In this document: piece after piece, positions 21,792-34,040 of the stretch
How the letters are laid out: each line of letters starts with the position of its first letter
Position numbering within the stretch: position 1 is the first letter of the stretch
Source: Gnetum montanum
Lineage: Eukaryota; Streptophyta; Gnetopsida; Gnetales; Gnetaceae
DNA: 64,000 bases
NCBI GenBank assembly: GCA_015680685.1
Contig: MNCI01000106.1
Coordinates: 8,891-72,890, forward strand
Direction of reading: 5' to 3'
Made by a program: the position numbers and the translations under genes
Notes under the pieces: generated by a model
Databases searched by the model: none
Told to the model about the DNA's origin: nothing
What the model saw: only the letters and a program-made list of their open reading frames with translations

Positions 21792-22674
21792 TGATGAAGC
21801 ATCCAGTCCACTACATTAACTAGGCCACATTGATGAAGCCTCATTAATGCAATCGTGTCAACGTGACCTCATCGACGCATCTTTCCAAGCATTGACATGG
21901 CCTTGTCAACGTAGAGTCCATTTTCTGCTATAAATATGCGTGCACCTGTTGCATTTATGGTACCTTTTTTTCAAGTTGTAGTGAAGCTCTTATAGTTTGT
22001 TTCCTTAGGAGTTAGATTATTTTCCAAGTGCCTGCAGACATAGTTCAAAGAGTGTATGGATCTTTATTTGAGCGCTAATGTACCTAAGCCCATTGGCATG
22101 AATGGCAATAAAGATGAGCTTTCTGAACATTCCTTGAAGAATTTGAACTAGATTACTTAAGCATTAATATTTTAATACTTTAATAATTTTCATGCTTCTG
22201 TTATCACTTTATAGTCACAGTACATTCTAATAGTCCATGAGAACACATAAGCATGACCACCTTGAACATATGTTTGACACTTGGCACCCTAGTGACGCTT
22301 AATGTCTAGCAACCCAGTAGTGATTAGGACATGCTTAGGATGTGCGCGGAGGGTGGGAACGATTGCTTATGCTAGGAGTAGTTGAGCGATAGAGTAGTAA
22401 AATCTTCAATTATCTAGCCCTTTTACCCCTTATATTAGAAGAATTAAATATTAATAATAAAATAAAACACATAAAAAATCATATGCCTTGGTCTCACTTA
22501 ACCATCGTTCTAGAATATCACAAGTGAGGTTGAGAGGACAACGACCATTCTAACTAGGATTTTGATGGCTAGAATACTATGCATAAGTGCTTGCAGTCTT
22601 TGAAATTTGACCAGATCGTGCATGAATGCTTGTGATTCATATGGCTGGTCGTAGGGGTACCTCACCACTCATCA
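21792..22674 (+). repeat. 3' LTR of element B, 883 bp
   Basis: It starts TGATGAAGCATCC and ends CACTCATCA. TATAAATA is at 21939-21946, preceded by tandem motif units. The downstream part has the paired GGCACCCTAGTGACGC / AGCAACCCAGTAGTG units seen in all LTRs of this group near 22280-22320. Confidence 0.92.
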
Positions 22675-23525
22675 ATGACTTTCGCCAAGAGTCTATAATA
22701 GAAATCAACACTTGGAAAAATGAGGCCCTTAAGTTCAAAAGGGTGAAAAATAATTACAAGGACCAGGTTGGTTTGTAGAAGGAAATCAACAAAAAAGAAA
22801 TCCAATTATTGAAGGCAAAGGTCAATGAGGCCCTCTAGCAGCTTCAACAAGGAGGTGATGTGTGGCAGCCTATCTTTGATGGATTGAATGCATATAACAA
22901 AGCTGAAATTCACCTCAAGGAGATGCAGATTGAGGAGATAACTGAATATGTGAAGCTTGCCAACCTTTGATACATAAATGTGGCAATGCTTACTACTAGT
23001 AGGCCATGGTCAAAACTGGAGAAGTAGGTGGCCAACTTGTAATTTTTTTATGAGGTTGAGTTTAAGCATCATAAAGAGACTAAGCAACAACTAGAAATAA
23101 CAAATGCTAAACTTGATGTTCTCAGCGAGCACTTCATTGGTCAGAGATCAACTATTGAGAATCTAGCCCATAGATTGAGTTACTATGAACAGCTATAAAA
23201 TGCTGTCAAAGCATTTGACATTGAATGAAAGCAATTTGCAGCCTAGTTTGTCAATGTGAAGGAGCTATTCCCTATAATGCTTTGTTTGTGGGATGTTGCT
23301 GTGTCAGCCCACACTGGTGACATTGTGTGGACCATGCATGATTCCCAAAGTAAGGAGGGGAAGATGAAAGCATTGTTGGATGCTTTCCATCTTCCTCTAG
23401 AAGTTACAGTTGTATCAGGATAACCTCAGTAACCACAACCTCAACCACAATAACCATTGCATACACTGGAAGTAAGAGAAGGTCCTTCGACACCTTAGGA
23501 ACCTTCACCACCTAGGATTGTTTGA
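22675..23525 (+). pseudogene. Extra ORF of element F, C-terminal fragment
   Basis: It aligns with 20740-21565 of element B: the coiled-coil part, then WTMHDSQSKEGKMKALLDAF near 23330-23390 and the Pro-rich end with TGA at 23523-23525. Several stops are present. Its upstream part would be beyond element B, outside the window, which shows that B inserted into F. Confidence 0.82.
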
Positions 23526-23761
23526 TTTTCTTCCTCATCTTCAAGCAACCAAAGGGATTTGGATGTCAATTTTCATTATGGTATTTAATTTTGTTGTCAT
23601 GAACACCAAAATTTTATAAAAGATTGTAAATCCATACACTTGGGCACTTAGCATTTGTTTTTTTGTTTGAGTTAGTGTTTTAGTCAATAATTCCATACCT
23701 TTCCAAAATTTTGTAATGAGCTTATTCCTCCTTTTGTTTACTTGAGGACAAGTTTTCATTT

Positions 23762-24608
23762 AGTTATGGGGGTATGAAGAAATCACGTGTTGTTGGGCTG
23801 TGTCGATGGAATCCCATCGACATAGTGTTTTTCCCATTGATAGGATCCTATTGATGTGGCACCTTGTCTTAGCTATAAATGCACACATACCTATTGTATT
23901 TATGGTATCTTTCCATTAGTTGCTACCAGAACTCTTGCAGCTTGTTTCTTCTAGAGTTATAATATTTTCTAAGTACTCGCAGTAGGAGTTAAGAAGTGTA
24001 TAGATCTTTATTTGAGCACTAATGTACATAAGCACCTCAGTGTGAACAATAATAAAGAAAAGCTTTCATGATCAAACCTTGCAGCACTTGGATTAGTTTT
24101 AATGTTTACTTTATGCATTTAATATTCATGCAAATTACCTTAATGTATTTAAGTAATTAATGAATAGTGATTAAATAACACACATAGGTATGACCACTTC
24201 GAGCATACGTTAATGCTTGGTAATCCTAGTAGCACCTAATGCTTAGTAACCCATTAGAGTTGTAACATGTTCAAAATGTGTATGAAAAGTGGGAACAAAT
24301 GATTATGTTAGGATTAGCTAAGTGTTAGTTAGTTATTAGATTAATTAAATATTAAATTTACTTTATTTCCAACACTTAGGCAAATTGTTTGAAAAGCATA
24401 AAAATGGTAAAAATCATGTGTCTTAATGACACTTAACCATACCCTTGCACTTCATAAGTAAAAATAAGAAGATAATGATGACATCTGTTAGATTCATTAC
24501 TTAGACCTAGTGTACTTAGAAAGCTAAAGTCTACAGAATTTGACCTAATCGCTTAGTGAACACTAGTGATTTGTATGGTTGGCCATATGGACTACTCATT
24601 GCTCATCA
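23762..24608 (+). repeat. Polypurine tract and 3' LTR of element F (LTR 23775-24608)
   Basis: TTATGGGGGTA precedes TGAAGAAATCACG. The LTR is 834 bp with TATAAAT at 23874-23880. Above it, motif units of the ATCGACATAG / ATTGATGTGG kind repeat. It ends GCTCATCA. What follows is gag of element D. Confidence 0.88.
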
Positions 24609-25350
24609 TGGCCCACTTGCAAGAGTCTAGGGCATATTCACTCACTTCAAGTTTTGTCAAAAAGAAAATGCCAAGATAGTTACCTTATTCTCAAGGTAAT
24701 TCTAAACAACCTTTCTAGCCAATGTACTACCTAAGTGGAGCTTACCCTTAACCATAAGAGCAATATCAATAGCAGTGGAAGCAACCACAGAGATGGGCAA
24801 TGCCACTACCAAGGAAAAAATATCATACAATTAACCTAATCCTTATGGATATTATGCACAATGCCCAATATCTCCAGGAAATGCTTCTGTCCAAACTTCT
24901 TCTCCTTATTATCCACTAGAATAGCATAGGCCTTTCACTCCAAGGATATATCATAATCCTTATGCACATCTGCTAGTAGTTGGTCCATAAAACCAACCTT
25001 TAAATTCTTTACCACAGTGCCATCGCCTATCACGCAAGGGAAGCTATTGTCACAACCATAGCAAAAGAATGCCACAAGGGTAGTAGACATATAAGAGGAG
25101 GTAGTGATAAGTGAACTTAGGTTTGAGAAATGTCCATTCTTTAGAATAAGTCTAGAAAAGGTCCAAAGGATGGAAACTCCATATACCCCATTCACATACA
25201 CTCCTTCAAGGAATAGCATGCTTTCAAATCCTTCAAATTCAAACTTGACTATTATCATGCTTACAAAAAACATTACACATTAGATAAAGGATGGAGCCCT
25301 TCCCCAGAAAAGTATAGATCCAAGAAGTCCCTTGATATACCTCCAAGTAG
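24609..25350 (+). pseudogene. gag C-terminal remnant of element D
   Basis: It corresponds to the Gln/Pro/Tyr-rich tail of gag in B (about 1760-2550). No continuous frame remains. The assignment rests on colinearity and short matched stretches near 24609-24720. Confidence 0.6.
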
Positions 25351-25359
25351 TAGGCCACA

Positions 25360-25760
25360 AACCATGCAAGGCTCTACTTGATTCTAGGTTAAGAGTGAAC
25401 CTAATCTCACAAGACATGTATTAAGCTTGGAATCTTTCCCCACTCAAGAAAAGCAATATCAAACTAGAGCTTGTTGACCAAACCATTATAGTTCCACTTG
25501 GATAGGTAGATGATGTCATCACTACCATTAGTGGATGGTCTTATCTAGCTAATTTCATAGTCATTCACATGGAAAAAAATAAGGGAGAGTTTTCTATTAT
25601 CATAAGAAGAGCTTCACTTAGCATTGTGGATGCTAAGCTTGACATTAGAGATTTTTCCTTCGAGATTTCCAAGGAAAATGAAGTTGGAATCATTCAAAGA
25701 CACAAAGTTCCATGTATCACATATAGTGATAATGAGTGCAATTGCATGTAAAAGATATGG
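25360..25760 (+). pseudogene. retropepsin-like remnant of element D
   Basis: LLDSRLRVNLISQDM near 25375-25420 matches LLDSRSSVNLISHDM of B; the active-site Gly is Arg here too. Downstream, an FSIIIRRASLSIVDAKL stretch matches the end of the fold. Stops are present. Confidence 0.75.
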
Positions 25761-25859
25761 ATTGTTAAATGAGAGAGCAACATAGCATGCAAAAGATGTG
25801 TTGAAGAAATGTGTGTGTAAAGATGTATGTATACAATAGCCACTAAACAAGAAGGCACC

Positions 25860-26980
25860 TAGTGACTGGTTATCGATGAGGAAATAGAATCAAAGATATA
25901 CATGGAACCAACAACTCATATTATAAGTTCTTACATGGAGAAAATAGACAAGATAGAATGATTAAGGAGAAGGCAATCCTATGCACATTTAGGCCATGAG
26001 GAAGAAACTAAATGGGGATAGCTTGAGATCCTAGAAAAGTTTGAGCCAGAACCATTAAAGTTAAAATTCCTACAGGTAGCACTAGAATATGTTTTTCTAA
26101 ATAACAAGTTGATAATCATCAACGCTAATCTAGATAAGGATTAAAAAAAGAAATTATTGAAAGTAGTCAATAAATGGCCAACAACATTTGCATGGTCTTA
26201 CGATGAGATAACATACATTGATCCAAAAATTTGACAACACTGGATATACATAGATCCAACCATTAAGCCATGTCACCAACATTAGAGAAGGTTGAATCCT
26301 AAGCTTAAAGAGGTAGTGAAACAAGAACTGGAAAAGTTACTAAATGCAGGATGTATCTACCCCATCATAGATAATGAATGGATAAGCCCATTGATCATTA
26401 TTTTGAAAAAGGATGACAAGTGGAGAGTATGTATTGATTTCCAGTTGTTGAATTTTGTGCATTTAAAGACCATTTCCCTTTGCCTTTTACTAACCAATTC
26501 TTAGACACTATAGTAGGAAATTAGTATTATAGCTTTCTAGATGGGTATAAAAGGTATAATCAAATTCACATTGCACTAGAAGACCAGGAAAAGATAGCAT
26601 TCACTAATCCTTAGGGAACATTTGCTTACAAACACAACCCTTTTGGCTTATGCAATGCAACCATCACTTTTCAAAGATTTGTACTAAGTATCTTTTAGAA
26701 ACAAATAGGTAATGGCATGGAAATATTTATGGATTATTTTTCAACCTATGGGATAGATTTTAAGCAAGCTTTGAACCATTTAGATTAGGTATTGAAAAGA
26801 TATGTAGAAACAAACTTGAAACTCAATTAGCAAAAAATCCATTTAATGGTCCATGATGGGATTGTTTTAGGACATAAAGTATCATAAAAGGAAATTTAGG
26901 TAGATCTAGAGAAGATTAGAGTCATTTAGAACATCACTAAATGATCACAAACTATCAAAGATGTTAGATCATTTTTGGGC
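25860..26980 (+). pseudogene. reverse transcriptase of element D
   Basis: LNPKLKEVVKQELEKLLNAG starts near 26294, followed by DNEWISPLIIILKK and WRVCIDFQLLNF near 26380-26455. The catalytic loop near 26720 reads IFMDYFSTYG, so the second Asp is Tyr, which would abolish activity. Many TAG and TAA stops. Confidence 0.85.
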
Positions 26981-26999
26981 CACATAGGGTATTACAGAA

Positions 27000-27530
27000 G
27001 ATTTATAGAAAATTTTTCAAAAATAGCAAAACAGTTGGTAGAATTAACCAAGAAGGATATATCATTTCAGTGGAAAAAATCATGTGAGAAGGAATTTGAG
27101 ACTTTAAAATAGAAGTTAATTGAAACACCAATCCTCTAAGCTTTGGATTATTCTAAGCCTTTTCACATCATGACAGACGCTTCAAATTATGCATTGGGTG
27201 TGGCACTCACATGATTGGATGATTAGAAGAGACCATACTACATACATTACATCCACAAAAGCATTATTGGAGCACAACTTAATTACACCACCACTAAAAA
27301 GAAGCTTATGGCAATGGTGTATCTACTAGAGATTTTTAGACACTCTATGCTTGGGCACCTCATATATGTCCATACAAATCATAGTACCATAATATTCCTA
27401 ATGAATAAACCAACGACAAGTAACAAGGTGATTAGATGGCTCGTCATATTACAAGAGTTCAACATCACCATGATTGACAAGAAAGACATTGAGAATATAG
27501 TAGCAGATCACTTGTCAAGGTGTAGATGGA
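27000..27530 (+). pseudogene. RNase H domain of element D
   Basis: IMTDASNYALGVAL lies near 27168-27210, TTKKKLMAMVYLL near 27290-27330, HTNHSTIIFLMNKP near 27373-27415 and IVADHLSRC near 27500-27525. The T-D-H motif has become T-N-H and the Glu of EKEL is Lys, so two catalytic acids are gone. Confidence 0.82.
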
Positions 27531-27589
27531 ATCACAAGATCAAGAAGAACCATTGTTATATTAGTTTCCCAATGAAAACTTATTCATGA

Positions 27590-28860
27590 AGATAAAAATG
27601 GCTATAAACTCAACAATAAGGTCATGGACCATTGATTATATGGTTTACCTGACAACACAAGAACTTCCTGTTGAGTGGAGTGGAAAGCAACAAGAACAAA
27701 TCCTCCATAAGGTAAAGAGATACATGGAAATAAATTGGAACCTTTAAAAAATTTTGCTAAAGGATTAGTATGATGGTAGGTACCAGAAAAGAACCAATAG
27801 AGGGTTCTACAAGATGCACATGAAGGGCCATGTGGTGGCCATTACGATAGGTGAAGGATAGCACTCAAATTAATGATGGCAGGCTACTTCTGGCCTACCC
27901 TATTTCAAGATGCACATAATTTCATCCCAATCTTATGAAAGGTTTCAAGGTGATGGAGGAATATCATCCAGAAATGAAGGGCCACAACAATGGATTCAAC
28001 CATTTGAACCATTTGATATATGAGGAATTGACTTCATGGGACCCATTGCACTGATGTTGAATGGGAAAGCTTATATTATAGTGACCATTGATTATTGTCC
28101 AAAGTGGGCAAAAGAAACTATAGTTAGAGATTTTACAATGAAGAAAATTGTTAAATTTTTCCAACAATATGTGATAAATAGATTCAGAGTACCAAGGATG
28201 CTTATCTCAAACAATGGAACTTAATTTATAGGTGCTACATTCAGAAAGCTCATGAAATAACTTGGGGTATATTATAAACTAACCACATCATATCATCCCC
28301 AAGCCAATGGTTAGTCTAAAGTAACTAACAATGAAATCATAAGAATATTAACTAGAATGATTAGTAGATTTAGAAAGGATTGGAGCACGAAACTAAATGA
28401 TGCTCTATGGGCCTATAGAATAACATGGAAACTACCAATTGGATATTTGCCCTACAAGTTAGTTTATGGCAACCTACCCACCCTTCCAATCCAAGCAGAG
28501 CTACATACTTTAGCTACTACTAGTAAACTAGACCTAGATCTGAGCTTAGCCCAAAAGGAATGACTTATGAATCTCAACCTTCTAGAGGAGAATAGGCTAG
28601 TAGCCCTCATGAGTAATGAGATCCATAAGAAGTACTCTAAGCATAGGCATGATGCACGGATATGCCAAGTATTAATTCAACTAGGTGATAAGGTCCTATA
28701 GTATAATCCTAGTTATGTGCCTCAAAAGACTAAGTTCCAAACTTTGTGGAAGGGACCATACATTGTCTAGGTTACTTATCCCTCTAGCGCCATGTAGATT
28801 TACCACCCGTCCAATCCACATAAGCTCATTCTAGTAAACATTCAATAGATCAAACCCTAA
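27590..28860 (+). pseudogene. integrase of element D
   Basis: The HEGPCGGHY zinc-binding part lies near 27820-27845. The core has [20 protein letters not shown] (28039-28098), LISNNGT near 28200 (Asn in place of the second Asp) and, near 28310-28340, Lys where the catalytic Glu is expected (SKVTNNE). The GPY-type motif is near 28755 (KGPYIV). Inactive. Confidence 0.83.
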
Positions 28861-30455
28861 TATGTATATCCCAATTCAATCAAAGATTCTACTTGATTCA
28901 TTAACCCATTCTTTGTCCACTCAATCTTTTGACTGATTATTTCTAATAAGAGTCATGGGGACGTCCCAAGTGACACATAGGTACTATGCTACATCTTTTG
29001 GTTTCTTATTTCCTTTTTCTATTTTTTGATATTTTTCCCATCTTTTTATGCTTTTTCAATTCTTCATTATTTTCCATTTTTTGACATTTTTGCATTTTTT
29101 TAAATAATCTTTCATTCTTACTATCTTTTTCCAATTTCTTCTATACTTTGTCATAATTTTTTCTCATACATATTTAATAACATTTCAATATAGTGCATGG
29201 AATAAAGCAAGATGTAGTTCCAATAAGATGAAGATTTCTCTATATTATCAAGTCATAAAGGACTAATTACTTGTATAGTGAGACCATGACATCTATCCAT
29301 CCATTTCGACAATAAAAGGTTCTTATCATGATCATAATGATATTCTTCTCATAATAAAACTAAGAATAAACTTGTGATCATTATGCTTGGACAAAAGAGT
29401 GAAGATCCAAATGGGAATGCAAAGGGTGTGACATCAATGGGATTTCTGGATTCTCTAGGTTTACTATTGTGAGTCTTATCATGTTGCTAAGGATATATTA
29501 TTTTCTTGAGTTCTAATGGAAAATGGAAGTAAGAGTACAATAAGTGATGCCTTACCACATCACTAAAAAGACATGTTACCCATGCCTGAAGGTAGTCCTT
29601 TGGTAAGGTTGACACAGTCAAAATAAAATCAAAAGCACAGAATAATAATTTATGGTGGTTCCACTGGAAAGAAATTTTACCCATGTCTAAAGGTAAGTAG
29701 CTTCTTAGAAATCTCAAAAAAAAGAAAAAGAAAAAAAAAGAATGTGCTATTAATAAACTCCTTTCTTGAACAATATGCCAAGGAATAGCACTTCTTACAA
29801 TAGTGGTAGTCATATGGTTGTTAGTCCTAGGGATGACACAATGCAATGTCACTAGAAAGTGGTATGGACTTGGTTTAAATCTTGGACAAACAAGTTAATG
29901 ATTATCTTAACCATGCATCACACACAAGGATTCATTATGCCTATGGTAAGACACCTCATGTCTCGATTTCAGCAATCCCTTCTACATTTCATTTCACCTC
30001 ACTGTATATTAAATCACAACTTTATGGTTTGTATAATATAGTGTTATTTTTTCATTTTGGCAATACAAACATGTGTGTTTTGAAAGATAGGTATGTTTTA
30101 CATTCAACTTCTTAGATGCCCATGGACACTTCTATGCATGGTTATACAAGGGCACTAAGGTCTGGAGCCTACTTTGGGAAGGATCCCTTGTATAACTATT
30201 ATGTCTCATACCTGTCAATCAAATCCACATCATCTTGTGCGTTCTAGAACACATTGGAATTCAATGCTTACTATACATTTATAACTCAAAATCCATCTCC
30301 TTACACTCAATAAATTTTTGTTGCCCAAGATTCCTTCCTTATGAACTTTGAACACCAAATTTTCAAAAATCTAAACATCATTAATGATAACCTTCACATC
30401 TTCCAAACATTCTAATTGACTCATTTTTTCCTTAAAAAATCACCAAAAATTTTAA
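28861..30455 (+). other. Non-coding spacer of element D
   Basis: It contains a pol-end G-rich tract in shortened form (AGTCATGGGGACGTCCC at 28951), T-rich stretches at 29000-29160, and blocks shared with C at 29220-29300, 29640-29800 and 30120-30190. No gene is visible. Confidence 0.7.
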
Positions 30456-30530
30456 TTTTTCTACAATGATGTCATAACTATGATGTTGCATGCCCTATGG
30501 TGTCACATTTATGATGTCGTGCATATAAAG
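30456..30530 (+). promoter_or_regulatory. Internal promoter block of element D
   Basis: Units ATGATGTCATAACT, ATGATGTTGCATGCCCT, ATGGTGTCACATTT and ATGATGTCGTGC lead to TATAAA at 30524-30529. D's own LTR (34070-34160) has the same ATGATG-type units above TATAAATA. Confidence 0.55.
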
Positions 30531-31063
30531 ATACTAAATATACATGTGGGAGTTAGAAAACTTTTTATTTTATCATTTTGCAACAAGAGGAGTTTTTGAA
30601 GTTTTTTCTTTGATCTCTAATACTCTAACTTCCCAAAGCCATAACTTCCTCACTGTAGCTTCAATTTATGAAATTCTTGAATCTTGTTGATGCCAAAGCA
30701 CTCAACTTAGTCGTGGGAGAAAGGATTGTGCTAAAAGAAGGAAAAATTGAGCCAAATTGTTCCTAACACCCAAAAGATAGTATAAGAATATCCCACTTTA
30801 TCAATCAAATTAGAGCCAAAAGACTTAATTGATTCTCCTAACCAACCATACCAACTATTTAAGGGAGTAATAAATAAGGAAACGATAATAGTGAAAGGTC
30901 ATAACAATTAAAAGTATTATAACTAGGGGTTTCCTTTCAAGATTTCTAACTTTGCAATCATACTAAGAGAAGAACTTGATCAAATTAAGAGTATGAGAAG
31001 GATAATGAGTAGTTAAAAATTGATTTGAGAACTTTAGTAATCCTAAACTCCTATAGATTGCAG

Positions 31064-33857
31064 ATGGTCCCAAAAAGACCTGGAGTAGAAAGACCTTCAT
31101 AGTTGACAAATAAGAGACTAAGAGGCTATGGAAGAGGTCAAATAGGAGAAAAAACTCCACAAGTTGAACATGCAGAGAAAAAGGCTCAATCAGTTAGCAT
31201 CCATTAGCAAACCCCTGCTAGTGAACACTTTGCATAGGCAAAGGTAGAGGCATCACCTACATATAAATAGGGACAACATCTCACATTTTCTAATGAATGC
31301 CTCTAAACCATACAAGAGAACTCTATCATGTTCATGGTTATCGTGGAACTTAACTTTGGTCCATTCATGGAATTTTCTCTAAAGGCTGTGAAGACACAAC
31401 TTCAAGCATCTTCCTTATGGCCAACATTGTCCAATAGAGGTGAATGATACTTGGGAGAGATCATTAAATTTTGGCAAAACAAATAAGTTGATGCTATAGT
31501 GAAAATAGAAGGGGTATTAGTGTCCTATTTAATAGAGACAATTGTCAAAGTCCTAAATATCCCAAATGAAGGGGCCAATGTGGCAAAAATTTCAATAAGA
31601 TTAGACATGGATGCTAAAAAGTTATGGTTGTAGTGGCCATATGGTAAGGAAGAAAAAGATTATGGTGAGATCTCAACAAAGGAAAAGATCTATTTTAAGA
31701 TTGGGAAGTATCACTTATTCCCAACCAAAAGGGTCAATCATATTTTAATGTATACAGCCTGAGGAAGTGCAATTTTGATGGGGAAATTTAAAGCCAACAT
31801 TGCCCATTCACTCTTTCTATAAATTCAAGGGTGATTTGAAGAGAAGAAGGTGAGGAAATTGACATTGTCATTTCCCTTCCTCATAAGGAAGACTTACAAG
31901 TAAGCAATAATTCTAGGTTACACTAATGATGTTCCCAAAAAAGCCTAGAACACTTCCTACACTGAGATGTTCAAGCTGGTACCACCCAAGAAAAATTAGT
32001 TGGAGAAGAAAACAAGCATCGAGGGAGCTTCAAGATTAACTTTTGTTAGTAATCTTCTAGCTAGTAGTTAGCAACAACAAGTAGGACCTAGCATCCAACC
32101 ACCTACTAGAGAACAACAACAACAACAAGCTTTACCATCACTACCATAAGACTATAGACCTTTGATGAGCTATTTGTAATAGATTGTAGAAACTATTAGT
32201 TGGGAAATAAGGGAAGGAACTGATCTTTATAATGTAAGAGAAAGCTCAGTTAGGTCCACCATTTCCAAAAATCCTGCAAGTGGACAAGTGTTACTACAGA
32301 TAAGAGGAGAGGATGATTGGATGCAACAGATTTTTGGGAATCTTGTATCATTCCATGTAATGCTTGAAATTGAAGAAGATGCCATGGTTATGGTCATGTA
32401 GCATCAAGATGCGATAGGAGCAACAAAGGTCATCACTGACCACATCAAAGAATCATTTAATATCCTTGTTGTGATACTAGCCAATATATCTAGAGTAAGA
32501 GATGTTCAAATGTTAGCTAGTACCTCAATGAATCCTATAGATCATGAAGATGTGCTAGATAGACTACTACAGACGAGCCAGGTCATGCAAAATCTATTTG
32601 ATATCCTAAGTGATAACACTATAATGAAGTCTAATATGATTGCCACCAAAGGAAAGTTAGTTATGGCTAAAACAAGGGAAAAACATGTAGAGAATGAGGG
32701 GTAGTAGTTACAAGGAGAATTAGAAACCTTGAGAGCTAAAAGAAGAGACCCTAGATAGTTCATAGCCCCTGACTAGCTTGAACAGTTTAGAATAGATTAG
32801 GTGAGGCAACTAATTATCCACAATATCAAAGTAGAGATGGAAAAGAAAAAGGTGATGTGGAATGCCTTAGTTGTAGAAGCACAAACCTATGCCCATGCCA
32901 AAGTCCTCACAGCATTGGAAGAAAAAAATAAAAAGCTTGCTACTGACAACATAAGGTTTCCTAACATGGAGAAACTATAAAAATGTTCTTGAAGAAAGAA
33001 TTCATTAACTATGAGAATAACTAATTAGAGTCAACTAGGACATGAGTAGATTAGCCCAAGAAAATAGAAACTTGTTAATGAAGGAAGTTCACACAATTTG
33101 TCAAAAGTCAGCAATTGAAATAAGCTTGTGGCAAAATGAGGCTAAGAAACATATAAGACTCAAGGAGCATTTCAGGGATCAAGTGGGTATCTATTAACAG
33201 ATCAATGAGAAAAAAATCTAGATGGCCAAGGCCAAGATTAGCTCCATCACTGCTCAAACTTTTGATTGGTAGCCCATCCTAGATAGTCTTACCCATGTCC
33301 ATCAAGCTAAAATAAAAAATAAGGACCTATAGATAGAAGACCTCATAGAATACATGGGGTTAGGAAACCTTTGGTAAGCTAACTTGGCCATGTTGATAGC
33401 AAGGTGGCCTAGAAATGAACTTGAGTAACAGGTAGCTACTGTGTACACCATGTATAAGAAGGAGTTTCTTGATAGAAAGGATGCCCTAAAAAAAATTCAT
33501 GTAGTAAACTCCAAACTTGAAGTTGTAAAGACAAGCTACTAGGAACAAAAAGATGTCCTAACAAATCTAGCACAAAGAATGTTTGACTACTAAGAACTTA
33601 GAAAGATAGCTAGAAATTTTAAGAAAGATAGGCAAAAGTTTGCGACATGGTACATGAAAGCTAATCAAATGTTCTTGCAGCTGCCATGTCCATAGGATGT
33701 ACAAGCTTCATCAAACATTTCTCAACAAGCATGAATGGTACATGACCCAAGGACAAAGGAGGAAAAGCTTCAGGCACTCCTTAATAGATACCAATTGAAA
33801 AAGCTTGATGATAAAGGGCAGAAGCCAATGGAAAAGCCTCCACTGCTAGGATCATAA
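31064..33857 (+). pseudogene. Extra ORF of element D (coiled-coil protein)
   Basis: It starts at ATGGTCCCAAAA directly after TAGATTGCAG, the same acceptor-ATG layout as in B, C and E. The globular part includes VELNFGPFMEFSLKAVKTQL near 31340-31400, and the later QVMQNLFDIL region is near 32580-32610. A long Lys/Glu/Leu-rich coiled coil follows. The C-terminal block LPCP...HDPRTKEEKLQALLN is near 33685-33785, ending at TAA 33855-33857. About 930 codons with many TAG stops. Confidence 0.8.
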
Positions 33858-34040
33858 GGCTACATCAAGCTACTCTAAAGTTTCATTTTTTTTTCATGTT
33901 ACTATGTCATTTTGTAAACACACCAATGCAACATTCACAAGAGTAATGTAAATAGTTAGTCAGGTCAAGTCAAGTCTACCTCTCAATTTTGTAAGGAACT
34001 CTACCCTCATTTTGTTTTAACTTGAGGATGAGTTTCCAAT

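Larger units (their letters stand above)
257..22674 (+). mobile_element. Element B: Athila-like Ty3/gypsy retrotransposon, 5' end missing, interrupted by element A
   Basis: The order is gag, protease, RT, RNase H, integrase, spacer, internal promoter block, extra coiled-coil ORF, polypurine tract and 3' LTR. The RT signature F-[IM]-D-D-x-S-x-Y-G and the trailing extra ORF are typical of the Athila/Tat branch of Ty3/gypsy elements. All reading frames carry stops, mainly TAG. Element A (9104-19447) split the extra ORF. The left end is lost at the junction with LTR X, so the 5' LTR is not visible. B sits inside the extra ORF of element F: sequence after 22674 is F's coding region. Confidence 0.9.
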
